64,000 nucleotides of DNA from Paracidovorax citrulli (GTDB taxonomy: Bacteria > Pseudomonadota > Gammaproteobacteria > Burkholderiales > Burkholderiaceae_C): contig NZ_FNEY01000024.1 in NCBI RefSeq assembly GCF_900100305.1, forward strand, positions 18,857 through 82,856, given 5' to 3'. The first letter of the stretch is position 1; every line of letters begins with the position of its first letter. The notes below the pieces were generated by a model. The model was not told the origin of the DNA, did no database searches, and worked only from the letters and a program-made list of their open reading frames with translations. Both the position numbers and the translations under genes were made by a program. This document shows, one piece after another, positions 36,200-46,210 of this stretch.

Positions 36200-37378
36200 T
36201 CAGAACGCGGCGATGCCCAGCAGCGCGGCGGCCTGCAGCGCCGTGGCGCGTGCGGCTTCCGCGGTGGGCGCGGTGACGTTCAGGTGGCCCATCTTGCGGC
36301 CCGGCTTGGCCTCGGCCTTGCCGTACAGGTGCAGGTGGGTGCCCGGCAGGGCCAGCACGGCGGCCCAGTCCGGCGCGCTGGCCGCCGCTCCGCGGGCGAA
36401 CCAGAGATCGCCCAGCAGGTTCAGCATCACGGCGGCGCTGTGCTGGCGCGGAGGCGTCAGCGGCAGCCGCGCCATGGCCCGCACCTGCAGCTCGAACTGC
36501 GAAACGTCGCAGGCGTTCTGGCTGTAGTGGCCGCTGTTGTGGGGGCGCGGAGCGATCTCGTTGACCACCAGGGAGCCGTCTTCGAGAACGAAGAATTCCA
36601 CGCACAGCACGCCCGTATAGCCCAGCCCCTCCGCGACGGACCGGGCCGCGGCGATGGCCTGCCGCGCGACCGGCTCCGGCACGTTGCCTGCGTGCACCTC
36701 GGTCACCGCCAGGATGCCGTCGCGGTGCAGGTTGCGCTGCACCGGCAGGTGCACGCACGCGCCGTCGTGGCCGCGCGCCACGATCACCGAGCACTCGAAA
36801 GCCAGCGGCAGGCGCTTTTCAAGCACGCAGGGCACGCGGCCCATCGCCTCCCACGCGGATGCGAGTTCCCCGGCGGTGGCCACACGGGCCTGGCCCTTGC
36901 CGTCGTAGCCGAGCCGGGCGGTCTTGAGAATGCCCGGCAGCAGCCCGGCCGGCACGGCTTCCAGCTGCCCCGGCGTCTCGATCACGGCATAGGGCGCGCA
37001 CGGCACGCCGCAGGCCACGAAATGCGCCTTCTCCCGAGCGCGGTCCTGGGCGATCGCCACGGCGTCGGCCGCAGGTGCCACGGGGCGCTCGGCGCCGAGC
37101 ATGCGCAGCGCCTGCGCGGGCACGTTCTCGAACTCCGTGGTGACGGCGTCCGACAGGGCGGCCAGGCGCGCCAATCCATCCGGATCCTCGTAGGCCGTAC
37201 GGATGTGGTGGTGGCTGATGCGGCCGGCGGGGCTTTCGGCGTCGGGATCCAGGACCGCCGTGAAGTAGCCCATGGCCTGGGCGGCATGGGCGAACATGCG
37301 GCCCAGCTGGCCGCCGCCCAGCACGCCGAGGGTGGCGCCGGGAAGGATGGGGTGCTGCGAGGAGCCGGGCATCGTCAT
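36200..37378 (-). CDS. purK: 5-(carboxyamino)imidazole ribonucleotide synthase
   Basis: A 392-residue ATP-grasp enzyme for purine synthesis; it makes N5-CAIR from AIR, ATP and bicarbonate. Recognisable parts are LGVLGGGQLGRMFAHAAQAM, LPGILKTARLGYDGKGQA, VCVEFFVLEDGSLVVNEIAP and RPHNSGHYSQNAC. Its ATG overlaps the purE stop by four bases. Confidence 0.96.
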   Translation of the reverse strand: MTMPGSSQHPILPGATLGVLGGGQLGRMFAHAAQAMGYFTAVLDPDAESPAGRISHHHIRTAYEDPDGLARLAALSDAVTTEFENVPAQALRMLGAERPVAPAADAVAIAQDRAREKAHFVACGVPCAPYAVIETPGQLEAVPAGLLPGILKTARLGYDGKGQARVATAGELASAWEAMGRVPCVLEKRLPLAFECSVIVARGHDGACVHLPVQRNLHRDGILAVTEVHAGNVPEPVARQAIAAARSVAEGLGYTGVLCVEFFVLEDGSLVVNEIAPRPHNSGHYSQNACDVSQFELQVRAMARLPLTPPRQHSAAVMLNLLGDLWFARGAAASAPDWAAVLALPGTHLHLYGKAEAKPGRKMGHLNVTAPTAEAARATALQAAALLGIAAF

Positions 37379-37872
37379 GCCGCTTCGGTCGGAAGCGCCA
37401 TCCCGCGAGCCGCCGCGGTCTGCTCCTGGCGGAATGCCTCCAGCCGCTCGCGCAGGGCCGGGTTCTCGTTAGCCAGCAGGGCGACGGCGAAAAGGGCCGC
37501 ATTGGCCGCGCCGGCCGTGCCGATCGCGAACGTGGCCACGGGAATGCCCTTGGGCATCTGCACGATGCTGTGCAGCGAATCGACGCCCTGCAGATGCCGG
37601 CTGGCCACCGGCACGCCCAGAACGGGCACCGTGGTCTTGGCCGCGATCATGCCCGGCAGGTGGGCCGCGCCCCCCGCGCCGGCGATGATCGCCTTCAGGC
37701 CACGCTGCGCCGCCGACTCGGCATAGGCGAACATGTCGTCGGGCATGCGGTGCGCCGAGACCACGCGTGCTTCGTGGGCGATGTCGAATTGCTGGAGAAT
37801 CTGCACTGCGTGCTGCATGGTCTCCCAGTCGCTGCTGGAGCCCATGACCACGCCGATCTGGATGGGTTTCAT
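37375..37872 (-). CDS. purE: 5-(carboxyamino)imidazole ribonucleotide mutase
   Basis: A 165-residue class I PurE that converts N5-CAIR to CAIR. IGVVMGSSSDWETMQHAV, VVSAHRMPDDMF and IAGAGGAAHLPGM hold the catalytic Ser and His. It is the first gene of purE-purK-sua5, divergent from the thioredoxin-TPR gene by about 100 bp. Confidence 0.96.
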   Translation of the reverse strand: MKPIQIGVVMGSSSDWETMQHAVQILQQFDIAHEARVVSAHRMPDDMFAYAESAAQRGLKAIIAGAGGAAHLPGMIAAKTTVPVLGVPVASRHLQGVDSLHSIVQMPKGIPVATFAIGTAGAANAALFAVALLANENPALRERLEAFRQEQTAAARGMALPTEAA

Positions 37873-37974
37873 GTGGAGTGGGGCTGCGCGCCGCGCGCAC
37901 CCGCCTGAGTGGAACCCGGGATTTTACTTTTGGCGCGTCCCGTCCGCGGGACAAGCCTCCGCCTGCTGCACACA

Positions 37975-38883
37975 ATGATCGACGTCACCGTAGAGAATTT
38001 CGAAGCCGAGGTCATCGCCGCCTCGATGGAAGTGCCCGTCCTGGTGGACTTCTGGGCCCCCTGGTGCGGCCCCTGCAAATCACTCGGGCCTGTCCTCGAG
38101 AAGCTCGAGATCGAGTACGCGGGCCGCTTCAAGCTCGTGAAGATCGATTCCGACCAGGAGCAGCAGATCGCCGCCATGTTCGGGATCCGCAGCATCCCCA
38201 CCTGCGTGCTGCTGATGAATGGCCAGCCGGTGGACGGCTTCATGGGCGCGCAGTCCGAGGGCCAGGTCCGCGCCTTCCTGGACAAGCACGTGCCCACCGC
38301 CGATGAACTGCTGGCCGAGGCCGAGGAAGAGGCTGCCCAGGAGGCGCTGGAGGATGGCGATACCGACACCGCCCTCGAAAAGCTCCAGCATGCCGTCGCC
38401 ACCGACCCGGCGAACGACGACGCGCGCTTCGACTACGTGAAGCTGCTGCTGCAGCTCGGCCGCGTGGACGACGCCAAGGTCGCCTTCGCGCCCGTCATCG
38501 CCAAGGCCGCCGGCTCGCGCCGGCTCGGCGCGCTGAAGGTGTGGATGGACGCGATCGACGCCACCGAAAACGCCCGGGACGACGCCGCCGCGGAAGCCGC
38601 GTTCGCGCAGAAGATCGGCGCCAACAAGCGGGACTTCGATGCGCGCTTCGAGCGCGCCCGCCGGCTCATCGCCCGGCAGCGCTGGACGGACGCCATGGAC
38701 GAACTGCTGGAAATCCTCATGCGCGACAAGGCCTGGAACGACGAGGCCGCGCGCAAGACCTACGTCGCCGTCCTCGAGATCATCGAGCCCCCCCGCGCGA
38801 AGGTCGCCGAAGGGCAGATCCCCCCGGAAGATCCGGTCGTGGCCACCTACCGGCGCCGCCTCTCCAGCGTGGTGCTGAGTTGA
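37975..38883 (+). CDS. cnoX: Thioredoxin-TPR protein (YbbN/CnoX chaperedoxin family)
   Basis: A 302-residue cytoplasmic protein: a thioredoxin domain (residues 1-110) with an intact WCGPC active site in LVDFWAPWCGPCKSLGP, followed by an acidic linker and tetratricopeptide-like helices to the end. In E. coli CnoX the CxxC is altered and the protein acts mainly as a holdase that hands clients to GroEL or DnaK. Here both redox cysteines are kept, so a reductase function is also possible. The ATG at 37975 lies a few bases after a TGCACAC stretch without a strong ribosome site. Confidence 0.9.
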   Translation: MIDVTVENFEAEVIAASMEVPVLVDFWAPWCGPCKSLGPVLEKLEIEYAGRFKLVKIDSDQEQQIAAMFGIRSIPTCVLLMNGQPVDGFMGAQSEGQVRAFLDKHVPTADELLAEAEEEAAQEALEDGDTDTALEKLQHAVATDPANDDARFDYVKLLLQLGRVDDAKVAFAPVIAKAAGSRRLGALKVWMDAIDATENARDDAAAEAAFAQKIGANKRDFDARFERARRLIARQRWTDAMDELLEILMRDKAWNDEAARKTYVAVLEIIEPPRAKVAEGQIPPEDPVVATYRRRLSSVVLS

Positions 38884-38935
38884 TGTGACGGGCATGGCGC
38901 GCACCGCGCGCGCAGTACGGAGCCGCCGCGCCGGA

Positions 38936-39748
38936 ATGTGGTGGCATTCCCGCCGCGTGGGATGGCTCGCGCTGGCCGTGCTGGCGATATGCGCCACGGG
39001 CTGCGGCATCCTGCCCCCGCCACCCGATGCCGTGGTGACGGGCGTGGCCTATGCCCGGCAGCGCTTCTTCATCCCGTCGGGCGGGGCGTTCGAGGTGGTC
39101 GTCCTGGACGTGACCGATGCGGATGCGCCGCCTCTCATCGTCGGACGCCAGACCCTGGAAGAGTTCGAGCGGCTTCCGGTGACGCTGCGCATCCCCTACC
39201 GCTCCGCGGAGATAGTGCCCGACCGGCGGTACGTCGTCCGCGCCATGGTGTCGGTGAACGGCATCGCCTGGATGGCGAGCGAAGGGGTGAATCCGCTGCA
39301 GCGCGACCCGGCCTACCGCCACGTGGATGTGTTGCTGCAGCCGCTGCCGCGCAATGCAGCCACCGAGCAGGCCGCGGTGCCGCTCGCGCAAACCTACTGG
39401 AAGCTCACGGAAGTGGACGGAATGGCGCTCCCGCCCGCCCCGGCCGGCCGGCCGCAGGCGCATCTGGTCGTGCAGCCCCAGGAAGGGCGGATCACGGGAT
39501 CCGGTGGCTGCAATCCGTTCATCGCCACCTACGAGATGTCCGGGGGCGACCTGCGCATCGGCTCCATCGATTCGGGGCTGCGGCTGTGCTTCGATACCGG
39601 GCTGGCCGAAGGGCTGTACCTCGAGGCGCTGCGCGCCGCGGAGCATTACCGCATCGAGGGTCGCCAGCTTGTGCTCGCCCGGGCCGATGGGCCGGGCAAG
39701 GAAAAGGTCCTGCTGCGCTTCGAGGCCCCCGAACTGCGCCTGAAGTGA
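38936..39748 (+). CDS. YbaY/META domain lipoprotein
   Basis: A lipoprotein precursor of about 270 residues. The start at 38936 (MWWHSRR) gives a compact lipobox signal ending ICATGC. ATG 38894 or GTG 38885 would add a basic extension. The N-terminal half resembles the YbaY/type-III secretion pilotin-like domain (LPVTLRIPYRSAEIVPDRRY) and the C-terminal half is a META/HslJ domain (YWKLTEVDGMALP, ITGSGGCNPFIATYEM). META-domain proteins are linked to heat or novobiocin tolerance in E. coli. It directly follows the chaperedoxin gene and may be co-transcribed. Confidence 0.83.
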   Translation: MWWHSRRVGWLALAVLAICATGCGILPPPPDAVVTGVAYARQRFFIPSGGAFEVVVLDVTDADAPPLIVGRQTLEEFERLPVTLRIPYRSAEIVPDRRYVVRAMVSVNGIAWMASEGVNPLQRDPAYRHVDVLLQPLPRNAATEQAAVPLAQTYWKLTEVDGMALPPAPAGRPQAHLVVQPQEGRITGSGGCNPFIATYEMSGGDLRIGSIDSGLRLCFDTGLAEGLYLEALRAAEHYRIEGRQLVLARADGPGKEKVLLRFEAPELRLK

Positions 39749-39769
39749 CGGAGCAGGGCCCCGGCCCGT

Positions 39770-40696
39770 TCACTGGCCGCCAGTGAGGCGCTCCAGGGCT
39801 TCGCGGTACTTCGCGGCCGTCTTCTCGATCACCTCTCGGGGCAGGCGCGGCGCGGGAGCGGACTTGTTCCAGGGAGCGCCGTTCACCTGGGCCTGCTCCA
39901 GCCAGTCGCGCACGAACTGCTTGTCGTAGCTGGGCGGATTCTCCCCGGCGGCCAGGGCCGCCTCGTAGCCTTCCACGGGCCAGTAGCGCGAGCTGTCGGG
40001 AGTGAGCACCTCGTCCATCAGCACCAGCGTGCCGTCGGGAGCCAGGCCGAACTCGAACTTGGTGTCGGCAATGATCATGCCCTTTTCCAGCGCGATCGCG
40101 GCCGCGGCCTCGTACAGCGCGATGCTCGTGTCGCGGATCTTCGTGGCGAGGTCGATGCCCACCATCTCCACGGTGCGCTCGAACGTGATGTTCTCGTCGT
40201 GCTCGCCCACGGCGGCCTTGGCGGCCGGCGTGTAGATGGGCTGCGGCAGGCGCGACGCGTTCGTCAGCCCTTCGGGCAGCTGCACGCCGCAGACCGAGCG
40301 CGTGGCCTGGTACTCCTTCCAGCCGCTGCCCGCGAGATAGCCGCGCACCACGGCCTCCACGGGAATCGGGCGCAGCCGCTGCACGAGCATGGAGCGGCCG
40401 CGCACCTGCGCGGCCTCTTCGGGCGACACCACGCTTTCCGGCGCTCCGCCCGTCAGGTGGTTGGGGCAGAGGTGGCCGAGCTTGTCGAACCAGAACAGCG
40501 CCATCTTCGTCAGCAGCTCGCCCTTGCCCGGGATCGGCTCGCCCATGATCACGTCGAACGCCGAGATCCGGTCGCTCGCCACCATGAGGATGCGGTCGTC
40601 GCCCACGGCGTAGTTGTCGCGGACCTTGCCGCGTGCGAGCAGCGGCAGCGAAGCCAGGGACGAGGTGTGCAGGGCGGGGGGGCTGGGCAGGGTCAT
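39770..40696 (-). CDS. purC: Phosphoribosylaminoimidazole-succinocarboxamide synthase
   Basis: A 308-residue SAICAR synthetase. [20 protein letters not shown] binds nucleotide. [35 protein letters not shown] and [16 protein letters not shown] are family marks. It joins Asp to CAIR in purine synthesis. It is convergent with the YbaY/META gene and divergent from hpf. Confidence 0.96.
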   Translation of the reverse strand: MTLPSPPALHTSSLASLPLLARGKVRDNYAVGDDRILMVASDRISAFDVIMGEPIPGKGELLTKMALFWFDKLGHLCPNHLTGGAPESVVSPEEAAQVRGRSMLVQRLRPIPVEAVVRGYLAGSGWKEYQATRSVCGVQLPEGLTNASRLPQPIYTPAAKAAVGEHDENITFERTVEMVGIDLATKIRDTSIALYEAAAAIALEKGMIIADTKFEFGLAPDGTLVLMDEVLTPDSSRYWPVEGYEAALAAGENPPSYDKQFVRDWLEQAQVNGAPWNKSAPAPRLPREVIEKTAAKYREALERLTGGQ

Positions 40697-40984
40697 GGTG
40701 TGAAAAGGGTTGCAGGCGGTAATCCGGCCCCGGCCGGGAGGGCGCCGGGGCTGCCCGGATTCTAGGGCGCGCCCTGCCGTACAGCCTGTGCATTGTGCGC
40801 CCGTCCCGCGGCCTGGTCACCTGTAACAGCAGTATCCCCGGCCGTGCCGAGGTCAGGATTGCATTTCCCGGCAGTGGCGCGCATAGTGGATTCGACAGCG
40901 CATGCATGAGCTCCCATCCGTCGGGCCGCCACCTCGGTCGCCGAGGCGACGGCGTTTACTTCAACGTGCCAAGGAGACTTGTTT

Positions 40985-41317
40985 ATGAACCTGACGATCA
41001 GCGGCCACCACCTCGAGGTCACCCCCGCTCTGCGCAGCTATGTGACGGGCAAGCTGGACCGGATCAGCCGGCATTTCGACCAGGTGGTTGACGTGAAGGT
41101 GCTTCTTACCGTGGAAAAGCAGAAGGAGAAGGAGAAGCGCCAGCGCGCTGAATGCAACGTGCATGTCAAGGGCAGCGACCTCTTCGCCGAGAGCTCGCAC
41201 TCCGACCTCTATGCGGCGGTCGATGAACTGGTGGACAAGCTCGACCGGCAGGTCGTGCGCCACAAGGACCGTCTGCAGGACCACCACTGCGCCATCAAGC
41301 GGGCCCAGCCGGCGTGA
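40985..41317 (+). CDS. hpf: Ribosome hibernation promoting factor
   Basis: A 110-residue canonical short HPF ([60 protein letters not shown]). It binds 30S subunits and promotes 100S ribosome dimers in stationary phase. AAGGAG lies 7 bases before the ATG. It heads the hpf-ptsN-hprK block usually found behind rpoN in beta-proteobacteria; rpoN is not in this window, and a terminator separates hpf from ptsN. The 288-bp upstream interval shows no gene. Confidence 0.95.
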   Translation: MNLTISGHHLEVTPALRSYVTGKLDRISRHFDQVVDVKVLLTVEKQKEKEKRQRAECNVHVKGSDLFAESSHSDLYAAVDELVDKLDRQVVRHKDRLQDHHCAIKRAQPA

Positions 41318-41389
41318 TCGCGAACGCGAAGTGAACGTCAAGGATTCCATTCAGCGGGATTGACCGGCCGCCACCCCGGCATCGCCCGC

Positions 41390-41415
41390 AAAGCCGCCAG
41401 AAAGGCGGCTTTTTC
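41390..41415 (+). terminator. Terminator between hpf and ptsN
   Basis: AAAGCCGCC (41390-41398) pairs with GGCGGCTTT (41404-41412) around a 5-base loop and ends in a T run. It means ptsN needs read-through or its own promoter; CATAAT at about 41456 is a possible -10. Confidence 0.88.
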
Positions 41416-41475
41416 ATGCCCCTTTCCGGGGGCTCAGGGTTTATGCTAGGGGGTGCATAATCGCAACCCTTCACC

Positions 41476-41946
41476 ATGAACCGTCTAGCTTCCATATTGC
41501 CGGCCGCTCAAGTGCTCGTGAGCGTCGATGCCACCAGCAAAAAGCGTGCTTTCGAGGAGGCGGGTCTGTTGTTCGAGAGCGAGCATGGCCTCTCTCGCGC
41601 GCTCATCACCGACAGCCTCTTCGCCCGCGAGCGCCTGGGATCGACCGGCCTGGGCCACGGCGTTGCGATTCCCCACGGACGCATCAAGGGACTCAAGGCG
41701 CCCATGGCGGCCGTTTTCCAACTGGCGCATCCCATCGGCTTCGACGCACCCGACGAGCAGCCCGTGGGCCTGCTCATCTTCCTGCTCGTGCCGGAAGCCG
41801 CCACGCAGAAGCACCTGGAAATCCTTTCGGAAATCGCCGAGCTGCTGAGCGACGGCCCGCTGCGCGAGCGCATCAAGTCCTCCACCGACGCGGCCGAACT
41901 CCACGGCCTCATCGCTGGCTGGCAGTCCGCCCAGGCTGCCGCGTGA
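41476..41946 (+). CDS. ptsN: PTS IIA-like nitrogen regulatory protein
   Basis: A 156-residue EIIA-Ntr. The phosphorylated His is in [17 protein letters not shown]. Domain order and length are normal. It belongs to the nitrogen PTS relay and in other bacteria also affects K+ uptake through TrkA; trkA is encoded about 13 kb away. hprK follows 34 bp later. Confidence 0.95.
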   Translation: MNRLASILPAAQVLVSVDATSKKRAFEEAGLLFESEHGLSRALITDSLFARERLGSTGLGHGVAIPHGRIKGLKAPMAAVFQLAHPIGFDAPDEQPVGLLIFLLVPEAATQKHLEILSEIAELLSDGPLRERIKSSTDAAELHGLIAGWQSAQAAA

Positions 41947-41980
41947 TCCCTTTCCTTTTGGCTGCAACGGCGCGCAATAC

Positions 41981-42937
41981 GTGAAACCCAACGTCGTCAG
42001 CGCCGATGTCCTCTTTGAAGCCTTCCGTTCCCCGCTGAAGTGGGAGTGGGTGGCCGGGCTGGGAGCGTCCGAGCGCCGCTTCGACGAAGTGGCGGTGCGG
42101 TCCGCCCGCTCCGGCGCGGACCTGGTCGGCTATCTGAACTACATCCACCCCTACCGGGTGCAGATCCTGGGCGAGCGCGAGATCGCCTACCTCGTCAACG
42201 CCACGCCCGAGGACTGCAAGCGCCGCATCGCGCGCATCGTGACGCTGGAGCCCCCGGTGCTCGTGCTGGCCGACAGCCAGATGGCGCCCGACGCACTGCT
42301 GTCCATGTGCGAGCGCGCGCAGATCCCCATGTTCGCGACGCACGAATCGTCGGCCTTCGTCATCGACGTGCTGCGGGCCTACCTGTCCAAGCACTTCGCC
42401 GACCGGATCACCATGCACGGCGTGTTCATGGACATCCTGGGGCTGGGTGTGCTCATCACCGGCGAGTCGGGGCTGGGCAAGAGCGAACTCGGGCTGGAAC
42501 TCATCTCGCGCGGCAACGGGCTGGTCGCGGACGACGCGGTGGACTTCTTCCGCATCAACCAGACCACCATCGAGGGCAAGTGCCCCGACCTGCTGCAGAA
42601 CCTTTTGGAAGTGCGCGGCATCGGCCTGCTGGACATCCGGGCCATCTTCGGCGAGACGGCGGTGCGCCGGAAGATGCGGCTGCGCCTGATCGTGCATCTC
42701 GTGCGCAAGGAAACGCTGGAGCGCGAATACGAACGCCTGCCCTACGAGCCCCTCACCCAGGACGTGCTGGGCGTGCCCGTGCTCAAGGTGGTGATCCAGG
42801 TCGTGGCGGGGCGCAACATCGCCGTGCTGGTGGAGGCGGCGGTGCGCAACACCATCCTCAACCTGCGCGGCATCGATACCTACCAGGAATTCGTCGAGCG
42901 CCACCGCCGCGCCATGGAGCAGCGGGACGGCTCCTGA
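41981..42937 (+). CDS. hprK: HPr kinase/phosphorylase
   Basis: A 318-residue bifunctional enzyme that phosphorylates or dephosphorylates a Ser of HPr. The P-loop [18 protein letters not shown] and the signature [19 protein letters not shown] are present. The GTG at 41981 gives the conserved N-terminus. No HPr gene is in the window. It converges on fur. Confidence 0.96.
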
Positions 42938-42953
42938 GAGAGGGGTGAATCGG

Positions 42954-43391
42954 TCAGCGGCCGTTGCCGGAAGAGGCTTTCGCGGCGCAGCTGGCGCATT
43001 GGCCGTAGAGGGCCATCGAGTGGTCCTGCACCACCCATCCCTTGGCCTTGGCCACGAGCTGCTGGCGCTTCTCGATCTCGGGGTCGAAGAACTCCTCGAC
43101 CTTGCCGCAGACCATGCAGATGAAGTGGTCGTGGTGCTGGCCCTCGTTGAGCTCGTACACCGCCTTGCCGCTCTCGAAGTTGCTGCGGATCAGGATGCCC
43201 GCCTGCTCGAACTGGGTGAGCACGCGATAGACGGTGGCCAGGCCGATGTCGGAACGTTCGTCCAGCAGCACACGGAACACGTCTTCGGCCGTCATGTGGC
43301 GTTGTGCGCCTTTCTGGAAGATCTCGAGGATCTTCAGGCGGGGCAGGGTGGCCTTGAGCCCGGTGCTCTTGAGTTCGTCGATGTTCGTCAT
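42954..43391 (-). CDS. fur: Ferric uptake regulator
   Basis: A 145-residue Fur with winged helix ([39 protein letters not shown]) and metal/dimerisation domain ([20 protein letters not shown], a His/Cys-rich site; a second Cys pair CASC near the end). It represses iron-uptake genes when Fe2+ is bound. Divergent from bamE over 79 bp, a conserved pair in beta-proteobacteria. Confidence 0.96.
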   Translation of the reverse strand: MTNIDELKSTGLKATLPRLKILEIFQKGAQRHMTAEDVFRVLLDERSDIGLATVYRVLTQFEQAGILIRSNFESGKAVYELNEGQHHDHFICMVCGKVEEFFDPEIEKRQQLVAKAKGWVVQDHSMALYGQCASCAAKASSGNGR

Positions 43392-43470
43392 GACAGGGTC
43401 CTTCGGTGTGCCAGGGGCGCGCGCCAAGGCCTGGGAGACCAGCCGCTACAATGGTCCGATCATATCGTTT

Positions 43471-44040
43471 ATGCCAATTTCCATGTCCGTCCACGCCCAT
43501 CGCAGCGCCCGCACCGGCCTGATCCTGTTGCTCGGCGCGGGCCTTTCGGCCTGCGGCAGCTTCGACAGCGCCAGCAACCGCATCGCGAGCATGGTCACGC
43601 CCTACAAGGTCGAGGTGGTGCAGGGCAACTTCGTCTCCCGCGAGCAGGTCGAGGCGCTGCAGCCCGGCATGTCGCGCCAGCAGGTCAAGGAGATCCTCGG
43701 CACACCCCTGGTGACCAGCCTGTTCCATGCCGAGCGCTGGGATTATGTCTTCACCCTCAAGCGCCCCGGCGTCGAGGCGCAGTCCCGCAAGCTGACGGTG
43801 TTCTTCAAGGGCGACGCCTTCGATCGCGTAGAAGGCGACGAGATGCCCACCGAAGCCGAATTCGTCGCCACGCTCGGCACGTCCCGCAAGATCAAGCCCA
43901 AGGTGCCGCAGCTCGAGGCCACGCCCGAACAGCTCGCCAAGTACCCCAAGGCTGCCACGGCCACGCTGCCGGAACCGGCCGATTCGGCGGTGCCGCCTCC
44001 GCCGTCGAGCTACCCTCCGCTCGAATCCACCACCCGTTGA
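43471..44040 (+). CDS. bamE: Outer membrane protein assembly factor BamE
   Basis: A lipoprotein of about 189 residues with lipobox LSAC near residue 28 and the SmpA/OmlA domain ([49 protein letters not shown]). It is part of the BAM complex that inserts beta-barrel proteins. The C-terminal 40 residues are Pro/Ala-rich and extend beyond the usual domain. An ATG at 43483 is an alternative start. CTACAAT at 43447-43453 is a possible -10. Confidence 0.94.
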   Translation: MPISMSVHAHRSARTGLILLLGAGLSACGSFDSASNRIASMVTPYKVEVVQGNFVSREQVEALQPGMSRQQVKEILGTPLVTSLFHAERWDYVFTLKRPGVEAQSRKLTVFFKGDAFDRVEGDEMPTEAEFVATLGTSRKIKPKVPQLEATPEQLAKYPKAATATLPEPADSAVPPPPSSYPPLESTTR

Positions 44041-44086
44041 GCGGGCGGTGGAAGCCGCCCCCTTCCGAATTTTCCCTCCGCGCGCA

Positions 44087-44941
44087 ATGACCGTATCCGC
44101 TGCTTCGATCCCGTCTTCTTCCGGTACTCCGGCGCCGATCCGTGTCGCCGTTGCCGGCGCCTCCGGCCGCATGGGCCGCATGCTGATCGAGGCGCTGCGC
44201 GGCAGCGGCAGCGAACTGGTCCTGGCGGGCGCGCTGGACGTGCCGGGCAGCCCGTCCCTGGGGACCGATGCCGAGGCCTTCCTGGGCCATGCCAGCGGCG
44301 TGGCCGTCACGGCCGACCTGCACGAAGGCCTGGCCGGCTGCGACGTGCTGATCGATTTCACCCGGCCGGAAGGCACGCTGGCCCATCTGGCGGTCTGCGC
44401 GGAGCGGGGCGTCAAGGCGGTGATCGGAACCACCGGTTTCACCGAAGCACAGAAGGCCGAGATCGAAGCCTTCGCGCAGCGCACGGCCGTCGTCATGGCG
44501 CCCAACATGAGCGTGGGCGTGAACGTCACCTTCAAGCTGCTGGAGATGGCGGCCCGGGCGCTGTCCACGGGCTACGACATCGAGATCATCGAGGCCCACC
44601 ACCGCCACAAGGTGGATGCCCCCTCCGGCACGGCGCTCAAGATGGGCGAGGTCATCGCCCAGGCGCTGGGCCGCGATCTCAAGGACTGTGCCGTGTATGG
44701 GCGCGAAGGGCTGACCGGCGAGCGTGACCCGTCCACCATCGGCTTCGCCGCGGTGCGCGGCGGCGACATCGTGGGAGACCATACGGTGCTGTTCGCCGGC
44801 ACGGGCGAGCGCATCGAGATCTCCCACAAGTCCTCCAGCCGCTCGGGTTATGCCCAGGGCAGCCTGCGCGCGGCCCGCTTCCTGGCGGCGCACCGCACGG
44901 GCCTGTTCGACATGTTCGACGTGCTCGGCCTGCACGGCTGA
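44087..44941 (+). CDS. dapB: 4-hydroxy-tetrahydrodipicolinate reductase
   Basis: A 284-residue reductase for lysine and diaminopimelate synthesis. The NAD(P) loop [34 protein letters not shown], the catalytic His pair [17 protein letters not shown] and [10 protein letters not shown] are visible. About 18 Ser/Pro-rich residues precede the conserved start. Confidence 0.95.
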   Translation: MTVSAASIPSSSGTPAPIRVAVAGASGRMGRMLIEALRGSGSELVLAGALDVPGSPSLGTDAEAFLGHASGVAVTADLHEGLAGCDVLIDFTRPEGTLAHLAVCAERGVKAVIGTTGFTEAQKAEIEAFAQRTAVVMAPNMSVGVNVTFKLLEMAARALSTGYDIEIIEAHHRHKVDAPSGTALKMGEVIAQALGRDLKDCAVYGREGLTGERDPSTIGFAAVRGGDIVGDHTVLFAGTGERIEISHKSSSRSGYAQGSLRAARFLAAHRTGLFDMFDVLGLHG

Positions 44942-45025
44942 TCGCCTTCGACCGGCGCGGCCCGGTAGCGGCAGGTCCGCCCGCCCGCCCTTCCAGCCCT
45001 TCTCCTTACTCTTGGTGGCGTATCC

Positions 45026-45694
45026 ATGAACGCGTGGCACTGGTGGCATCAGGGGGACATGGTCACCCGCATCTCGGCACTGCTGCTGCTGTCCATGTCC
45101 ATCGCGAGCTGGGTGGTCATCCTCTGGAAAGCGCGCCTGCTGCGGCGCGCCGTGGCCGGTGTGGAGCGGAGCACCGCGGAGTTCTGGAGCTCGCCCACGC
45201 TGGCATCGGCGCGCGAGCGCCTGGTGCCGGCCGATCCCGACGGCCTCCTGCGGCCCCTGGTGGACGCCGCCACCGGCGTGGCGGACAACGCCCATGCCGG
45301 CTCGCTGGCCGCCAGCGGGCAGCGTTCCCAGCAGCTCACGCGTGTCCTGCGCGATGCGCTGCACCGGGTCCTCGCACGCCTGCAGTTCGGGCAGGTGCTG
45401 CTGGCCACCGTAGGCTCCACGGCACCCTTCGTCGGCCTGCTCGGCACGGTCTGGGGCATCTACCATGCGCTCACGGCGCTGGCCGGCGGCGGGGCGGTAT
45501 CGATCGACCGCGTCGCCGGTCCGGTCGGCGAGGCGCTGGTGATGACGGCGGCGGGCCTGGCCGTGGCTATCCCCGCCGTGCTGGCCTACAACCTGTTCGG
45601 GCGGTGGATCGGCCGCGTGGAAGCCGAGCTCGAAGGCTTCGCCCTCGACCTGCGCGAACTGCTCCTGGACGGGCCGCCCTCCCGCGGCGGCTGA
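45026..45694 (+). CDS. exbB: MotA/TolQ/ExbB proton channel family protein
   Basis: A 222-residue inner-membrane protein with three hydrophobic segments (about 15-35, 125-150, 170-190). The conserved pore region VLLATVGSTAPFVGLLGTVW and GPVGEALVMTAAGLAVAIPA is typical. It powers outer-membrane transport with ExbD and TonB using the proton gradient. exbD follows; no tonB is next to them. Confidence 0.92.
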   Translation: MNAWHWWHQGDMVTRISALLLLSMSIASWVVILWKARLLRRAVAGVERSTAEFWSSPTLASARERLVPADPDGLLRPLVDAATGVADNAHAGSLAASGQRSQQLTRVLRDALHRVLARLQFGQVLLATVGSTAPFVGLLGTVWGIYHALTALAGGGAVSIDRVAGPVGEALVMTAAGLAVAIPAVLAYNLFGRWIGRVEAELEGFALDLRELLLDGPPSRGG

Positions 45695-45722
45695 TCCACT
45701 GCCTTCAGCCCGCCCGCGACCC

Positions 45723-46169
45723 ATGGCATTCGGCCGCCTCGAACGCACATCCGCCCCGAAGCCGATGAGCGACATCAACATGACGCCCCTGGTGGACGTC
45801 ATGCTGGTGCTCGTGGTCATCTTCATCCTGGCCGCGCCACTGCTGGCCAGTGCCATCCGGCTCGACCTGCCGCGCGCGCAAAGCACCACGCAGGGCGCCG
45901 CCGGTGACTCGGTCGAAGTCGCGATCGATGCCGCGGGCCAGGTCTTCGTCGGCGGCGTGCCCGTGGATGGCGCCGCCCTGGCCGAACGGCTGCGCGGCGT
46001 GGCACAGGCGCATCCACAAGCCGAGGTGCAGTTGCGTGCCGATGCCGGCGTGCCGTATGGCCGGGTGGTCGAGGTGATGGGCGCCGCCCATGCCGCGGGC
46101 CTGCACCGCATCGGATTCGTGGCCGAGCCCGAGGCCTCCCCGCCGGCCGCTGCCGCCGCGCGCCCCTGA
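45723..46169 (+). CDS. exbD: ExbD/TolR family biopolymer transport protein
   Basis: A 148-residue protein with one transmembrane helix at about 23-43. The pore Asp is in INMTPLVDVMLVLVVIFILA. The periplasmic part has AGQVFVGGVPVDGAAL and RVVEVMGAAHAAGLHRIGFV. Partner of the ExbB encoded 28 bp upstream. Confidence 0.92.
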   Translation: MAFGRLERTSAPKPMSDINMTPLVDVMLVLVVIFILAAPLLASAIRLDLPRAQSTTQGAAGDSVEVAIDAAGQVFVGGVPVDGAALAERLRGVAQAHPQAEVQLRADAGVPYGRVVEVMGAAHAAGLHRIGFVAEPEASPPAAAAARP

Positions 46170-46210
46170 TCCGCCTGCCGGGGCGCTCCTCGCCGGCGGT
46201 GGGGTGCCGC

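Noticed and set aside
40697..40984. Sigma-54 promoter upstream of hpf
   Set aside because: No convincing GG-N10-GC element with the TGGCAC/TTGC context was seen in the interval.
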